A stretch of 61,303 nt of DNA from Actinomycetota bacterium (GTDB lineage: Bacteria > Actinomycetota > Acidimicrobiia > Acidimicrobiales > Ilumatobacteraceae), in the NCBI GenBank assembly GCA_029978335.1, contig JAPOJQ010000009.1:1-61303 (forward strand), read 5' to 3'. Each line of letters opens with the position of its first letter. Position 1 is the first letter of the stretch. Both the position numbers and the translations under genes were made by a program. Below are positions 26,655-34,500 of this stretch, in pieces. Below the pieces are notes generated by a model. It made no database searches and was not told where the DNA came from. It worked only from the letters and a program-made list of their open reading frames with translations.

Positions 26655-27706
26655 ACCGTCGTTTTGACTGTGATCGATCCGAATTGGGATCGATGTTTGC
26701 CGACCTGCCTCGGTACCGCTCGGACCAAATCTGGCGGGCGATACACCATGAGGGACTCGAAGCAGACAACTGGACCGCACTCCCCGCGTCGTTACGGGAG
26801 CGTATTGATCACGATCTTCCGTGTTCGCTCACTGCGGCAATGCACTCGGTGAGCGATGCCGGCGACACGATCAAGTTTCTCTGGGCGCTCGAGGACGGCG
26901 CCAAGATCGAGTCGGTGCTGATGCTGTACCCAGACCGTGCCACCGTGTGCATTTCGACACAGGCCGGGTGTGCGATGGGATGCAGTTTCTGTGCAACCGG
27001 GCAAGCGGGATTCCGTAGGCAACTCAGCGTGGGCGAAATCGTTGAGCAAGTGGTTCGGGCTCGTCGTGCGGCCAGCGAGCTTGGGAGAAGGCTCTCGAAC
27101 ATCGTCGTCATGGGAATGGGCGAGCCGCTAGCAAATGAAACCGCGCTGTGGCCCGCAATTGAACGGGTGCACGACGAGTTCCAACTCTCGGCGCGCCACA
27201 TCACCGTGTCGACGGTTGGACTCGTTCCTGGCATTGATCGGTTAGCGGACCGTCCCTTGCCGGTGACGCTTGCCGTCTCGCTTCACGCCGCCGACAACGA
27301 GTTGCGCAACAAGTTGATACCGATCAACCGCCGCTACCCGCTCGACGAGTTGATTGCCGCGTGTGATCGCTACTTGCAACGACGTCGCCGTCGCATCAGT
27401 TTCGAGTGGGCGATGATCGATGGGGTCAACGATCGCGAGGAGGATGCGATGCGTCTCGCCGATCTAGCCCATCGACTCTCCCCAAGTGCGCACGTCAATT
27501 TGATCCCGCTGAATTCCACTCCTGGCTATCCAGTGCGGGGCAGTAGCCGAAATCGAATTGAGCGTTTTCGCGCCGTCCTGGAGGCTCAACGTGTGACGGT
27601 TACCGTCCGGCGCAACCGTGGCGACGACATCGACGCCGCATGTGGGCAGCTCGCAGCGGGGCAGCCAGTCACCCTCAGTAGGAAGCGCTCGGCGTTCACG
27701 TCATGA
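26651..27706 (+). CDS. rlmN: Dual-specificity RNA methyltransferase RlmN
   Basis: A radical SAM enzyme that makes 2-methyladenosine in 23S rRNA and some tRNAs. The 351-residue product has the cluster motif CAMGCSFC (Cys107, Cys111, Cys114), an upstream Cys100 and a C-terminal cysteine in DIDAACGQL; these last two correspond to the catalytic pair of E. coli RlmN. Also seen are VVMGMGEPLAN and ISFEWAMIDGVND. GTG at 26651 is chosen because it overlaps the mshD stop and keeps the N-terminal helical domain; ATG at 26693 would remove part of it. Confidence 0.95.
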   Translation: MNRRFDCDRSELGSMFADLPRYRSDQIWRAIHHEGLEADNWTALPASLRERIDHDLPCSLTAAMHSVSDAGDTIKFLWALEDGAKIESVLMLYPDRATVCISTQAGCAMGCSFCATGQAGFRRQLSVGEIVEQVVRARRAASELGRRLSNIVVMGMGEPLANETALWPAIERVHDEFQLSARHITVSTVGLVPGIDRLADRPLPVTLAVSLHAADNELRNKLIPINRRYPLDELIAACDRYLQRRRRRISFEWAMIDGVNDREEDAMRLADLAHRLSPSAHVNLIPLNSTPGYPVRGSSRNRIERFRAVLEAQRVTVTVRRNRGDDIDAACGQLAAGQPVTLSRKRSAFTS

Positions 27707-28494
27707 CATCAGCGGTGGTTGAACTTGCGAGTGTTCGTTTTGAGCGCGGCGAGCGTCACATTCTCGGACCGATTGACCTGACGATCCGCCGCGGCGAGCG
27801 GTGGCTCGTACTCGGTGCGAACGGCAGCGGAAAGTCAACACTGGTGAGGATGCTGGCCCTGCAGGAACATCCATCATCCGGATCGATCTGGGTGCTCGGC
27901 GGCGAACTCGGACGGGTTGATGTCCGTCAACTGCGTCGGCGCATCGGCTACTGCGCTCCAGGGCTCGCGGATCGGCTCCGACCGGATCTTCATGCAGTTG
28001 ACGTCGTCGTGACCGCACTCAACGCTGCGCTTGAACCGTGGTGGCATCACTACACCGACGAGGACCGCCATCGAGCGATGGAGCAGTTGAACCGCGTCGG
28101 TGTCGGTCACCTCGCCCACGCGACCTTCGGCACGCTGTCTTCTGGCGAACGCCAGCGGGTGCTGCTCGCGCGTACCTTGATGGCTGAGCCCGAGCTGATC
28201 CTCCTCGACGAGCCCTTCTCCGGTCTCGATCTCGGCTCCCGGGAAGATCTAGTCGAAGCGCTGGGCTCATTGATGCAACGACCTGACCTGCCGGCAATGG
28301 TGCTCGTGACACACCATCTCGAAGAGGTGCCAAACGGTGTAACCAACCTCTTGGCACTGCGATCGGGGTCGATTCAGTACTCGGGTGCGGTCACTGACGG
28401 GATGAACGAGGCGGTGTTGAGCACAACATTCGGCATCCCGCTATCGGTTTCCGTCGGCAACGACGGCCGATTCAGCGCCCGGCGCGCTCGCTGA
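27703..28494 (+). CDS. ABC transporter ATP-binding protein (YlmA-like), no permease nearby
   Basis: A 263-residue single ABC domain with Walker A GANGSGKST, Q-loop region, signature LSSGERQR, Walker B LILLDEPFSGLDLGSRE (catalytic Glu present) and the switch His in VTHHLEEV. It resembles stand-alone ATPases of the YlmA group. No membrane or solute-binding component is encoded near it, so its partner and substrate are unknown. The start overlaps the rlmN stop (ATGA). Its 3' end overlaps the convergent SRPBCC gene by 23 bases. Confidence 0.88.
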   Translation: MTSAVVELASVRFERGERHILGPIDLTIRRGERWLVLGANGSGKSTLVRMLALQEHPSSGSIWVLGGELGRVDVRQLRRRIGYCAPGLADRLRPDLHAVDVVVTALNAALEPWWHHYTDEDRHRAMEQLNRVGVGHLAHATFGTLSSGERQRVLLARTLMAEPELILLDEPFSGLDLGSREDLVEALGSLMQRPDLPAMVLVTHHLEEVPNGVTNLLALRSGSIQYSGAVTDGMNEAVLSTTFGIPLSVSVGNDGRFSARRAR

Positions 28495-28912
28495 TGGCCG
28501 CGTCGAGTCGTCGAGCCGACGCAGCAATCTCATCGGTCACCAGGCGTTCGAGGGGGCCAAGCCAGATTCGCCCGCTGTAGTGCAGCCGCACTGACACCTC
28601 GCTACCCGATCCTGATGGCGTGACGTCCACGATCATCTTCCACGATGCATGCCGTCGTCCGTCGATTTCGTTCCGTTCGAACGTCACGATTGCTGACGCA
28701 GGAGGACTGGTTCGTTGAATCCGTAGCCGCTTCGAACGACGAAATGGACCAAGATCAGCAGCGAGATCGACGGACCAGGTGTCGTCCGCAATGAGTGTCG
28801 CGGATTCGATCAGTGTTACCCACTCGCCGTACGTCGCAAGATCACTCACCATGCGAATTACGTCAACCGACGACGACTCGAGCCGCTGGGAGGACCGAAT
28901 GTCGATTGGCAT
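28472..28912 (-). CDS. SRPBCC (START-like) domain protein
   Basis: A 146-residue protein of the polyketide cyclase/dehydrase-like SRPBCC superfamily, which binds hydrophobic ligands in a helix-grip fold. The N-terminal strand and helix (SSQRLESSSVDVIRMVSDLATYGEWV), a central WKMIVDVTP strand and a C-terminal long helix from about residue 120 fit the fold, although no catalytic motif can be named. It starts directly after the stop of the DUF3499 gene and overlaps the ABC ATPase gene in opposite orientation. Confidence 0.75.
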   Translation of the reverse strand: MPIDIRSSQRLESSSVDVIRMVSDLATYGEWVTLIESATLIADDTWSVDLAADLGPFRRSKRLRIQRTSPPASAIVTFERNEIDGRRHASWKMIVDVTPSGSGSEVSVRLHYSGRIWLGPLERLVTDEIAASARRLDAAISERAGR

Positions 28913-29356
28913 TTAGTGTTCCAACCTGGTGCCGCGAAATGCGCGATCGAGCAACGGACTGAGCGGAGGCAGCACTGCGGTCACCACTTCGGCGTCGGAC
29001 GTCGCCGAAGTTGACGATGGATTTTCCCCTTGGTCAATCTCCATCGATGGAGCGTCGTCGCTGAACTGGAGTTGCTCGCTTTCGACTGCTGGCGAACGGT
29101 GTCGACGAGTGCTGCGTCTTGGAGTATCGCCAGGTTCTTGTCGGCCACGAAACAAACGTGGCTGCGGATCTCGCAGGTCGTCGATGACCCAGTCACGTGG
29201 CACCGTCATACGATCAGCGTGCAGTGCGCACAGAAACCCTCCCGAGGGGGCCACGTCATCGACCAACGGTTCAATCTGCACAACAAGGCGATCACGAATC
29301 ATGCGATACGACACCGCTGCGGCTTGTGCGCATCCTGGTCGGTCGCAGCGGGCCAC
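28913..29356 (-). CDS. DUF3499-family putative zinc-binding protein
   Basis: The product of 147 residues starts at GTG 29356 as MARCDRPGCAQAAAVSYRM and continues with DRLVVQIEPL, GFLCALHADRMTVPRDWVI. The cysteine and histidine pattern CxxxxC...CxxH with TxPRxW is that of actinobacterial DUF3499 proteins, of unknown role. After about residue 70 the sequence becomes a polar, low-complexity tail rich in Arg, Ser and Glu. The reading frame continues upstream through the tRNA gene without a stop; that part is not protein-coding. The next gene starts at the base after its stop. Confidence 0.75.
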   Translation of the reverse strand: MARCDRPGCAQAAAVSYRMIRDRLVVQIEPLVDDVAPSGGFLCALHADRMTVPRDWVIDDLRDPQPRLFRGRQEPGDTPRRSTRRHRSPAVESEQLQFSDDAPSMEIDQGENPSSTSATSDAEVVTAVLPPLSPLLDRAFRGTRLEH

Positions 29357-29381
29357 GCCGACAAGACTAACCGAGTGTGAG

Positions 29382-29454
29382 TGGGCGATACGGGCCTCGA
29401 TCCCATGACCTCCACGGTGTGAACGTGGCGCTCTTCCAACTGAGCTAATCGCCC
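29382..29454 (-). tRNA. tRNA-Val (anticodon CAC)
   Basis: On the minus strand the sequence folds as a complete cloverleaf: acceptor GGGCGAT paired with ATCGCCC, D-arm GCTC/GAGC, anticodon stem CCACG/CGTGG around the loop TTCACAC (anticodon CAC), five-base variable loop and T-stem ATGGG/CCCGT. The T-loop reads ATCGAGG, with A at the first position instead of T. The discriminator base is A and no CCA is encoded. It lies 25 bases upstream of the DUF3499 start. Confidence 0.94.
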
Positions 29455-29503
29455 TCAGCCGAAGCAACGCTAGCACCGCACACCGCCGACCCCACCGCCT
29501 GAA

Positions 29504-29914
29504 TCAGCGTCCGAGACGGAGACAGACCACTGGAGCACCCGCCTTCCACCCCTCCTCACCTGGCGCCACCGCCACGAGGTCAGTAGCACCACCTCGCTGA
29601 TCACACCAACGCGTCGAGCGTTCCGAGCTCGCAGCGTCACCGGGAAATGGTTGAGCCGAGTCATGAGCCAAGTTGCCGACTATCGCTACCTGGGCCACGA
29701 TGACGTTCCCATCGTTAGCCGCTGCCGCCAGCGCGCCATCACAGTCGACAACTTCTACTGCACTGAGCGAGCCATCCCAGCCCGACAACGGCAAGGTAAA
29801 GCAATCCCCTATCGCGAGGTCATTGATCGTGCGTAGTGATGTCTGTCCCAACCATGCAGCAATGACCACCGCTGCGCTCAGCATCAATGTGGCGAGAACA
29901 CCTCGGCGCGTCAT
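29504..29914 (-). CDS. Membrane-anchored protein with four-cysteine ectodomain (septum-formation-like)
   Basis: A 136-residue protein with an uncleaved signal anchor (about residues 6-23) and an outside domain holding Cys38, Cys58, Cys104 and Cys131. The segments AIGDCFTLPL and VEVVDCD and the final VVCLRLGR resemble actinobacterial septum-formation-type small domains, but the usual Pro-His pair is absent, so the assignment is tentative. It is coupled to the upstream J-domain gene by an ATGA overlap, and the two ectodomains look related. Confidence 0.68.
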   Translation of the reverse strand: MTRRGVLATLMLSAAVVIAAWLGQTSLRTINDLAIGDCFTLPLSGWDGSLSAVEVVDCDGALAAAANDGNVIVAQVAIVGNLAHDSAQPFPGDAASSERSTRWCDQRGGATDLVAVAPGEEGWKAGAPVVCLRLGR

Positions 29915-30456
29915 TTGCCTATGAGACAGACTCGGCCGAGACCCAGCCGATCAAGATTGCCCAACGTCCCATCGGCGCACACCGCTTCGGATGGCACGAG
30001 GTCGCGAACGACGAGGTCCGTGGCCGGGTCGACACATGCAACCTCTCGGGCAAAGCCTGCGTCGTCAAGCGACACACACGAGCCCGACTGGATAACACCA
30101 TCTGGTTGTTGGTCGATTGCGGGTCCAGCCACCGCAGCACTGACCAACACCCCGACGATGCCGACGACGGCGATGCCGCCGACAAAGCGCCAAGGAAACC
30201 GTGCGGGTACGGCAATTGGTGGGTTCGCTACCGAGTTCGAGGTGGCAGATTGGGTCGATGCTGGTCGGGGTGGCGCATTGCCACCAGCCATGAGGGCCCG
30301 ATAGGCGTCGTTGAGCTCTGCCATCGCAGCCGATGACGCTGCTCCGCTCCGATCGGGATGCAGTTCACGAGCGCGTGCCCGATATCGCTCCCGGATCTCG
30401 TCTCGAGAGGCCTCCGGTGCGACGCCCAGAATCTCGCGTGGGGTGCGATTCGCCAT
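29911..30456 (-). CDS. Membrane J-domain protein with cysteine-containing ectodomain
   Basis: A 181-residue single-pass protein. Residues 1-60 form a J-domain (PREILGVAPEASRDEIRERY and the HPD tripeptide at 33-35) that would stimulate an Hsp70. A polar linker, a membrane helix (about 91-112) and an outside domain of about 70 residues with Cys127, Cys141, Cys160 and Cys177 follow. A J-domain inside the cell joined to an extracytoplasmic cysteine domain is unusual. The start shares one base with the previous stop (TGATG), and the stop overlaps the next gene. Confidence 0.8.
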   Translation of the reverse strand: MANRTPREILGVAPEASRDEIRERYRARARELHPDRSGAASSAAMAELNDAYRALMAGGNAPPRPASTQSATSNSVANPPIAVPARFPWRFVGGIAVVGIVGVLVSAAVAGPAIDQQPDGVIQSGSCVSLDDAGFAREVACVDPATDLVVRDLVPSEAVCADGTLGNLDRLGLGRVCLIGK

Positions 30457-31403
30457 CAATAGCCAACAGCGGGATCGATACGACCGATGGGCTCCAGACC
30501 GGACGACATCAATCGGACATTTGTCGCTACCCGTTCGGAAAGGAGTGGCACCGCCATTTCAGGGGTGTTGCCAACGTGTGGACTGATGATGCAGTTTGGG
30601 AAGGACCACAGTGGGTGACCGATCGGCAGTGGTTCCGGATCGGTCACGTCAAGGGCTGCTCCGCCAATCTCGCCAGCCGATAGTGCCGACACCAAATCGT
30701 CGGTCACCACGTGTCGCCCACGGGCCACATTGACCAACCATGCATGCGGCTCCATCAAGCCAAACTCAACAGCAGACATCAACCCAATAGTTGAAGGCGT
30801 TAATGCCAACGCCAACACCACCAGATCGGCGCCCACCAGACAGTGATGGAGGTCGTCTGTTCCTACAACAGTCGCGACCCCAGCCATTGGTTCGATCGTC
30901 CGACGAACCACCGTGACGCGACAGCCGAACGGACCGAGCAGTCGGATCAGCGACTCGGTGATACCACCTCCGCCCACGATCGTGACATTTGCACCGAGCA
31001 GGTTGCGGCCCACCGGACCAGACCACTCCTGTAGGCGGCTGTATCCGCTGATGTGGCGCAACCCTGCAAGCGACAGCGCCAAAGCGTGCTCGGCAACTGG
31101 TTCCGCGTAGACGCCCTTTCCACATGTCCAGATGCGTCTGTCGTCCACCATGTCAATGAAGTTCTCGATACCGGCAAATGGGAGTTGGACCCATCGGACC
31201 CCTGATGCTCGTCCGAGAGCATCACGAAGAGCGGACGGCTGGCGAGCATCACCCCACACGATCGCCTCAGCATCACTGACATCTACGAGTTGACCGCCAC
31301 CCGCAACCACCGCGTCGCTAAGCCACGACGGCGCGTGATCAGGGCCGACCGCAACACGCATACCCCAAACGCTAGCGAGCACCGCTCGCCCAGTCGTCGT
31401 CAC
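30456..31403 (-). CDS. D-isomer-specific 2-hydroxyacid dehydrogenase family protein
   Basis: An NAD-dependent oxidoreductase of 315 residues that should interconvert a 2-hydroxyacid and a 2-oxoacid; the substrate is not evident. The nucleotide motif is GGGGITESLIRLLG, and the catalytic Arg, Glu and His appear in NVARGRHV, DVTDPEPLP and ISPHVGN. The GTG at 31403 overlaps the aldehyde dehydrogenase stop (GTGA); an ATG at 31361 before RVAVGPDHAP is a good alternative start. It sits inside an Lrp-ALDH-dehydrogenase-J-protein gene string. Confidence 0.85.
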   Translation of the reverse strand: MTTTGRAVLASVWGMRVAVGPDHAPSWLSDAVVAGGGQLVDVSDAEAIVWGDARQPSALRDALGRASGVRWVQLPFAGIENFIDMVDDRRIWTCGKGVYAEPVAEHALALSLAGLRHISGYSRLQEWSGPVGRNLLGANVTIVGGGGITESLIRLLGPFGCRVTVVRRTIEPMAGVATVVGTDDLHHCLVGADLVVLALALTPSTIGLMSAVEFGLMEPHAWLVNVARGRHVVTDDLVSALSAGEIGGAALDVTDPEPLPIGHPLWSFPNCIISPHVGNTPEMAVPLLSERVATNVRLMSSGLEPIGRIDPAVGY

Positions 31404-32830
31404 TCGGCGATATTGATCATTACGTGCTTAATTCGCGTGTAGTCATCGAGCGCATACGCCGAGAGATCTTTGCCATGGCCCGAATGCTTAAAGCCACCGT
31501 GTGGCATCTCGGCGACGAGCGGAATGTGGGTGTTGACCCACACACAGCCGAAGTCCAAGTCTCTTGACATCCGCAGTGCACGCCCGACGTCGCTCGTCCA
31601 CACGCTGGAGGCCAATGCGTACTCGACGTCGTTGGCTTGGGCGAGTGCAGCCGCCTCATCAGCGAATGGCTGAACGGTGATCACCGGGCCAAAGATCTCG
31701 CGTTGGCTCATCTCGTCGTCGTGACGCAGGTCAGCCACGACAGTCGGTTCGATGAAGTAGCCACGTTCGCCAATGCGGTGTCCTCCCGCAACGAGGCGCG
31801 CATGAGGTGGCATACGATCAATGAAGCCACAGACGTGTGCGAGCTGGTTGGCATTATTGACCGGCCCGAAGAGAATGTCGTCGCGTTCAGGGGTGCCAAC
31901 GCCGGTCGTCGATGCGGCTTCGCCTAACGCAGCGACAAAATCTGAATAGATGGCTTGATGCGCCAGTACTCGAGTCGCTGCCGTGCAGTCTTGGCCAGCA
32001 TTAAAAAAGCCCGCCGTCGCGATGCCTTCAACCGCTGCGGCGATGTCGGCATCGTCGAACACCACCACCGGAGCCTTACCACCAAGTTCAAGGTGCACCC
32101 GTTTGAGGTCGGGTGCTGCTCCGGCAGCCACTTCGATTCCGGCCCGCACAGAACCCGTCACTGAGACCATCGCAGGTGTCGGATGCGAGACCATCGCCCG
32201 CCCGGTGTCTCGGTCACCACAGACAACGTTGAGCACTCCCGGAGGGAGGAATTCGGCAGCGATCTCGGCAAGCATCGTCGTGGTCACTGGGGTGGTATCG
32301 CTCGGCTTGAGCACCACCGTGTTGCCGGCGGCAATCGCCGGAGCAAACTTCCAGACAGCCATCATCATCGGGTAGTTCCATGGTGCGACCTGGGCACAGA
32401 CCCCAATCGGCTCTCGCCTGATCATCGAGGTCATATTCGCCATGTATTCGCCCGCGCTGCGACCTTCAAGATGACGCGCCGCACCTGCGAAGAATCGGAG
32501 TTGGTCGACCATCGGCCCGATCTCTTCGCTGCGATGCACGGCATAGGGTTTGCCGCAGTTACGAGACTCAGCGGCCATGAGACGGTCGCCGTTGGCCTCG
32601 ATGGCATCTGCGATTCGATAGAGCGCGAGCGAGCGTTCGGATGGTGTGGTGCGTCGCCATGAAATAAAGGCCGATTCGGCGGCCGCCATCGCGTCATCGA
32701 CATCAGAAGCGGTTGACTTGGGTGCCTCGGTGTACGCCTCACCGGTACTCGGATCGATGACCTCGGTCCACTCCCCGCCTGCGGATCCCCGCCACTCCCC
32801 ACCAATGAAGTTCATGATGCGCTCGGTCAT
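31400..32830 (-). CDS. NAD-dependent aldehyde dehydrogenase, gamma-aminobutyraldehyde type
   Basis: The 476-residue enzyme shows SRNCGKP, APWNYPMMM, the catalytic Glu in LELGGKAP, the catalytic Cys in NAGQDCTAATR and a C-terminus with MPHGGFKHSGHGKDLSAY, all strikingly like E. coli PatD (gamma-aminobutyraldehyde dehydrogenase). It therefore probably oxidises 4-aminobutanal from putrescine to GABA. No putrescine aminotransferase is next to it. It lies 35 bases downstream of an Lrp-type regulator and is likely controlled by it. Confidence 0.87.
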   Translation of the reverse strand: MTERIMNFIGGEWRGSAGGEWTEVIDPSTGEAYTEAPKSTASDVDDAMAAAESAFISWRRTTPSERSLALYRIADAIEANGDRLMAAESRNCGKPYAVHRSEEIGPMVDQLRFFAGAARHLEGRSAGEYMANMTSMIRREPIGVCAQVAPWNYPMMMAVWKFAPAIAAGNTVVLKPSDTTPVTTTMLAEIAAEFLPPGVLNVVCGDRDTGRAMVSHPTPAMVSVTGSVRAGIEVAAGAAPDLKRVHLELGGKAPVVVFDDADIAAAVEGIATAGFFNAGQDCTAATRVLAHQAIYSDFVAALGEAASTTGVGTPERDDILFGPVNNANQLAHVCGFIDRMPPHARLVAGGHRIGERGYFIEPTVVADLRHDDEMSQREIFGPVITVQPFADEAAALAQANDVEYALASSVWTSDVGRALRMSRDLDFGCVWVNTHIPLVAEMPHGGFKHSGHGKDLSAYALDDYTRIKHVMINIAE

Positions 32831-32865
32831 GAACTGTTCCTATCAGAATCGAACGGGTGGAATGC

Positions 32866-33312
32866 TCAGTCGACGACGACACGAAGGATGAACTTGCTTT
32901 CGGTGCGACCGACGGCCGTGTCCGCTCGCAACCAACGCACGATGGCGTCGAGTCCATCTGAACCACGACACGACACCTGCACCGAGTAATCCGACGTGCC
33001 GGTCACGTACGCCGCAAAGTCGACTTCTTCCCGTTCGCGCAGACGGGATTCGAATGCCTCAGCGTCAGCACCGGCCACCAGGCCGACCTCGACCACCGCG
33101 CGCACATCCCTGCCGATCGCATCCCGGTCGATGATGGCGCGGTACCCAGCGATGACACCGTCGCGCTCGAGTCGACGCACTCGTTCGGCGACCGATGATG
33201 GAGCAAGATGCACCTTTTCGCTGAGCGCTGTCCAACTCATCCTTCCCTCGACAGACAGATGAGAAAGAATTCTGCGGTCAATATGGTCTAAAGCCAATGA
33301 ATTGTCGGACAT
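32866..33312 (-). CDS. Lrp/AsnC family transcriptional regulator
   Basis: A 148-residue regulator with an N-terminal winged helix-turn-helix (LDHIDRRILSHLSVEGRMSW, recognition region SSVAERVRRLERDGVI) and a C-terminal RAM ligand-binding domain. The ATG at 33312 begins MSDNSLALDHID, typical of the family. It is divergent from ald with 62 bases between the start codons; in mycobacteria an Lrp relative (AldR) controls ald in the same arrangement, so control of ald is a reasonable inference. It may also control the co-directional aldehyde dehydrogenase. Confidence 0.9.
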   Translation of the reverse strand: MSDNSLALDHIDRRILSHLSVEGRMSWTALSEKVHLAPSSVAERVRRLERDGVIAGYRAIIDRDAIGRDVRAVVEVGLVAGADAEAFESRLREREEVDFAAYVTGTSDYSVQVSCRGSDGLDAIVRWLRADTAVGRTESKFILRVVVD

Positions 33313-33331
33313 TGCATCATTCTGCCTGCAA
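33312..33331. promoter_or_regulatory. Candidate Lrp-type operator between lrp and ald
   Basis: TTGCA and TGCAA arms flank a ten-base spacer in the divergent lrp-ald intergenic region, starting at the lrp start codon. Lrp-family sites are commonly imperfect dyads of this size. A GGAGAA sequence at 33361-33366 serves as ribosome binding site for ald at 33375. Confidence 0.35.
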
Positions 33332-33374
33332 ATTTCGTGACATGTGCGGTGCACCGGTGAGGAGAATTCGACCC

Positions 33375-34463
33375 ATGACTGGATCACTTGCCCTGTCCAC
33401 CATTGGTGTTCCTAAAGAAGTCAAAACCGATGAGCGAAGAGTGGCGTTGACTCCAGACGGCGTCATGGAACTGGTGCGCCGAGGTGCGACCGTCACCATT
33501 GAGTCCGATGCCGGAGCGGGTGCAGGATTTCGCGATGACGAGTATCGGGCAGCGGGTGCTGCCATCGGCGATGCAACCGATGCATGGTCCAGTGCTCTCG
33601 TACTCAAGGTCAAAGAGCCAAAAGCATCGGAATTTGCATATCTCCGCCCCGATCTGACCTTGTTTACCTATCTGCATCTGGCTGCCTATCCGGCCGTCGC
33701 CGCTGCGTTATTGGAGTCGGGCACCACCGCCTTCGCGTACGAGACCGTGACCGACCCAGACGGCTCACTTCCATTGCTGGCCCCGATGAGCACCATTGCA
33801 GGTGCGCTTGCAGGGCAGATGGGCGCCCATCATCTCAGCGCTCACCTCGGCGGTGCTGGTGTGCTCGTCGGCGGCGCACCTGGAGTACCACCGGCTCGCT
33901 GTGTCGTCATCGGTGCCGGGAACGTCGGCTGGACAGCGGCGCGCAATCTGCTCGGACTCGGCGCTCAGGTGACGGTGATCGACCGTGACCTGCGGCGTTT
34001 GGGTTGGGTCGACGAGCACAGCACCGGACGGTGCATCTCCCTCGCCTCGTCATCAGCATCCATCGCACGTGCGATTGCTGACGCCGATCTCGTCGTTGGC
34101 GCTGTGCTCGTGGCAGGCGGTCGGGCGCCCGTTGTCGTGGAAGAAGACATGGTCGCTGCGATGCGCCCGGGTTCGGTCATCGTCGACGTCGCCGTCGATC
34201 AAGGTGGCTGTATTGCCACAACCGTCGAAACCACCCATCGCGATCCAACCCGCATCGTCCACGGCGTGGTGCACTACGCCGTCGGCAACATGCCAGGCGC
34301 CGTGCCGCGAACGTCAACGTTGGCACTCACGAACGCGACCCTTCCTCGAATCATCACCCTGGCCACGCTCGGTGGCGCTGGCGCTGACACCGCCGAGTTG
34401 GACGGCGGCCTCAACGTGCTCGACGGAGCCATCGTCCACCCGGTGGTTGCTGCCGCTCTCTGA
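33375..34463 (+). CDS. ald: Alanine dehydrogenase
   Basis: Catalyses reversible NAD-dependent deamination of L-alanine to pyruvate. The 362-residue product begins after the leader TGSLALS with IGVPKEVKTDERRVALTP (key residues PKE, RVALTP), has Lys80 in LVLKVKEP and His101 in FTYLHLAAYP as the substrate-binding pair, and a Rossmann segment VVIGAGNVGWTAA. ATG at 33375 is preceded by a purine-rich ribosome binding site; upstream in-frame ATGs lack family sequence. It is divergent from the Lrp regulator. Confidence 0.95.
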   Translation: MTGSLALSTIGVPKEVKTDERRVALTPDGVMELVRRGATVTIESDAGAGAGFRDDEYRAAGAAIGDATDAWSSALVLKVKEPKASEFAYLRPDLTLFTYLHLAAYPAVAAALLESGTTAFAYETVTDPDGSLPLLAPMSTIAGALAGQMGAHHLSAHLGGAGVLVGGAPGVPPARCVVIGAGNVGWTAARNLLGLGAQVTVIDRDLRRLGWVDEHSTGRCISLASSSASIARAIADADLVVGAVLVAGGRAPVVVEEDMVAAMRPGSVIVDVAVDQGGCIATTVETTHRDPTRIVHGVVHYAVGNMPGAVPRTSTLALTNATLPRIITLATLGGAGADTAELDGGLNVLDGAIVHPVVAAAL

Positions 34464-34500
34464 GGCGTGCCATCGGCGTCAGGCGATCTAGGGTCAGGTC

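Noticed and set aside
29357-29476. Upstream extension of the DUF3499 gene
   Set aside because: The extension would be translated from the tRNA-Val gene and gives the familiar tRNA read-through peptide, so the GTG at 29356 is used.
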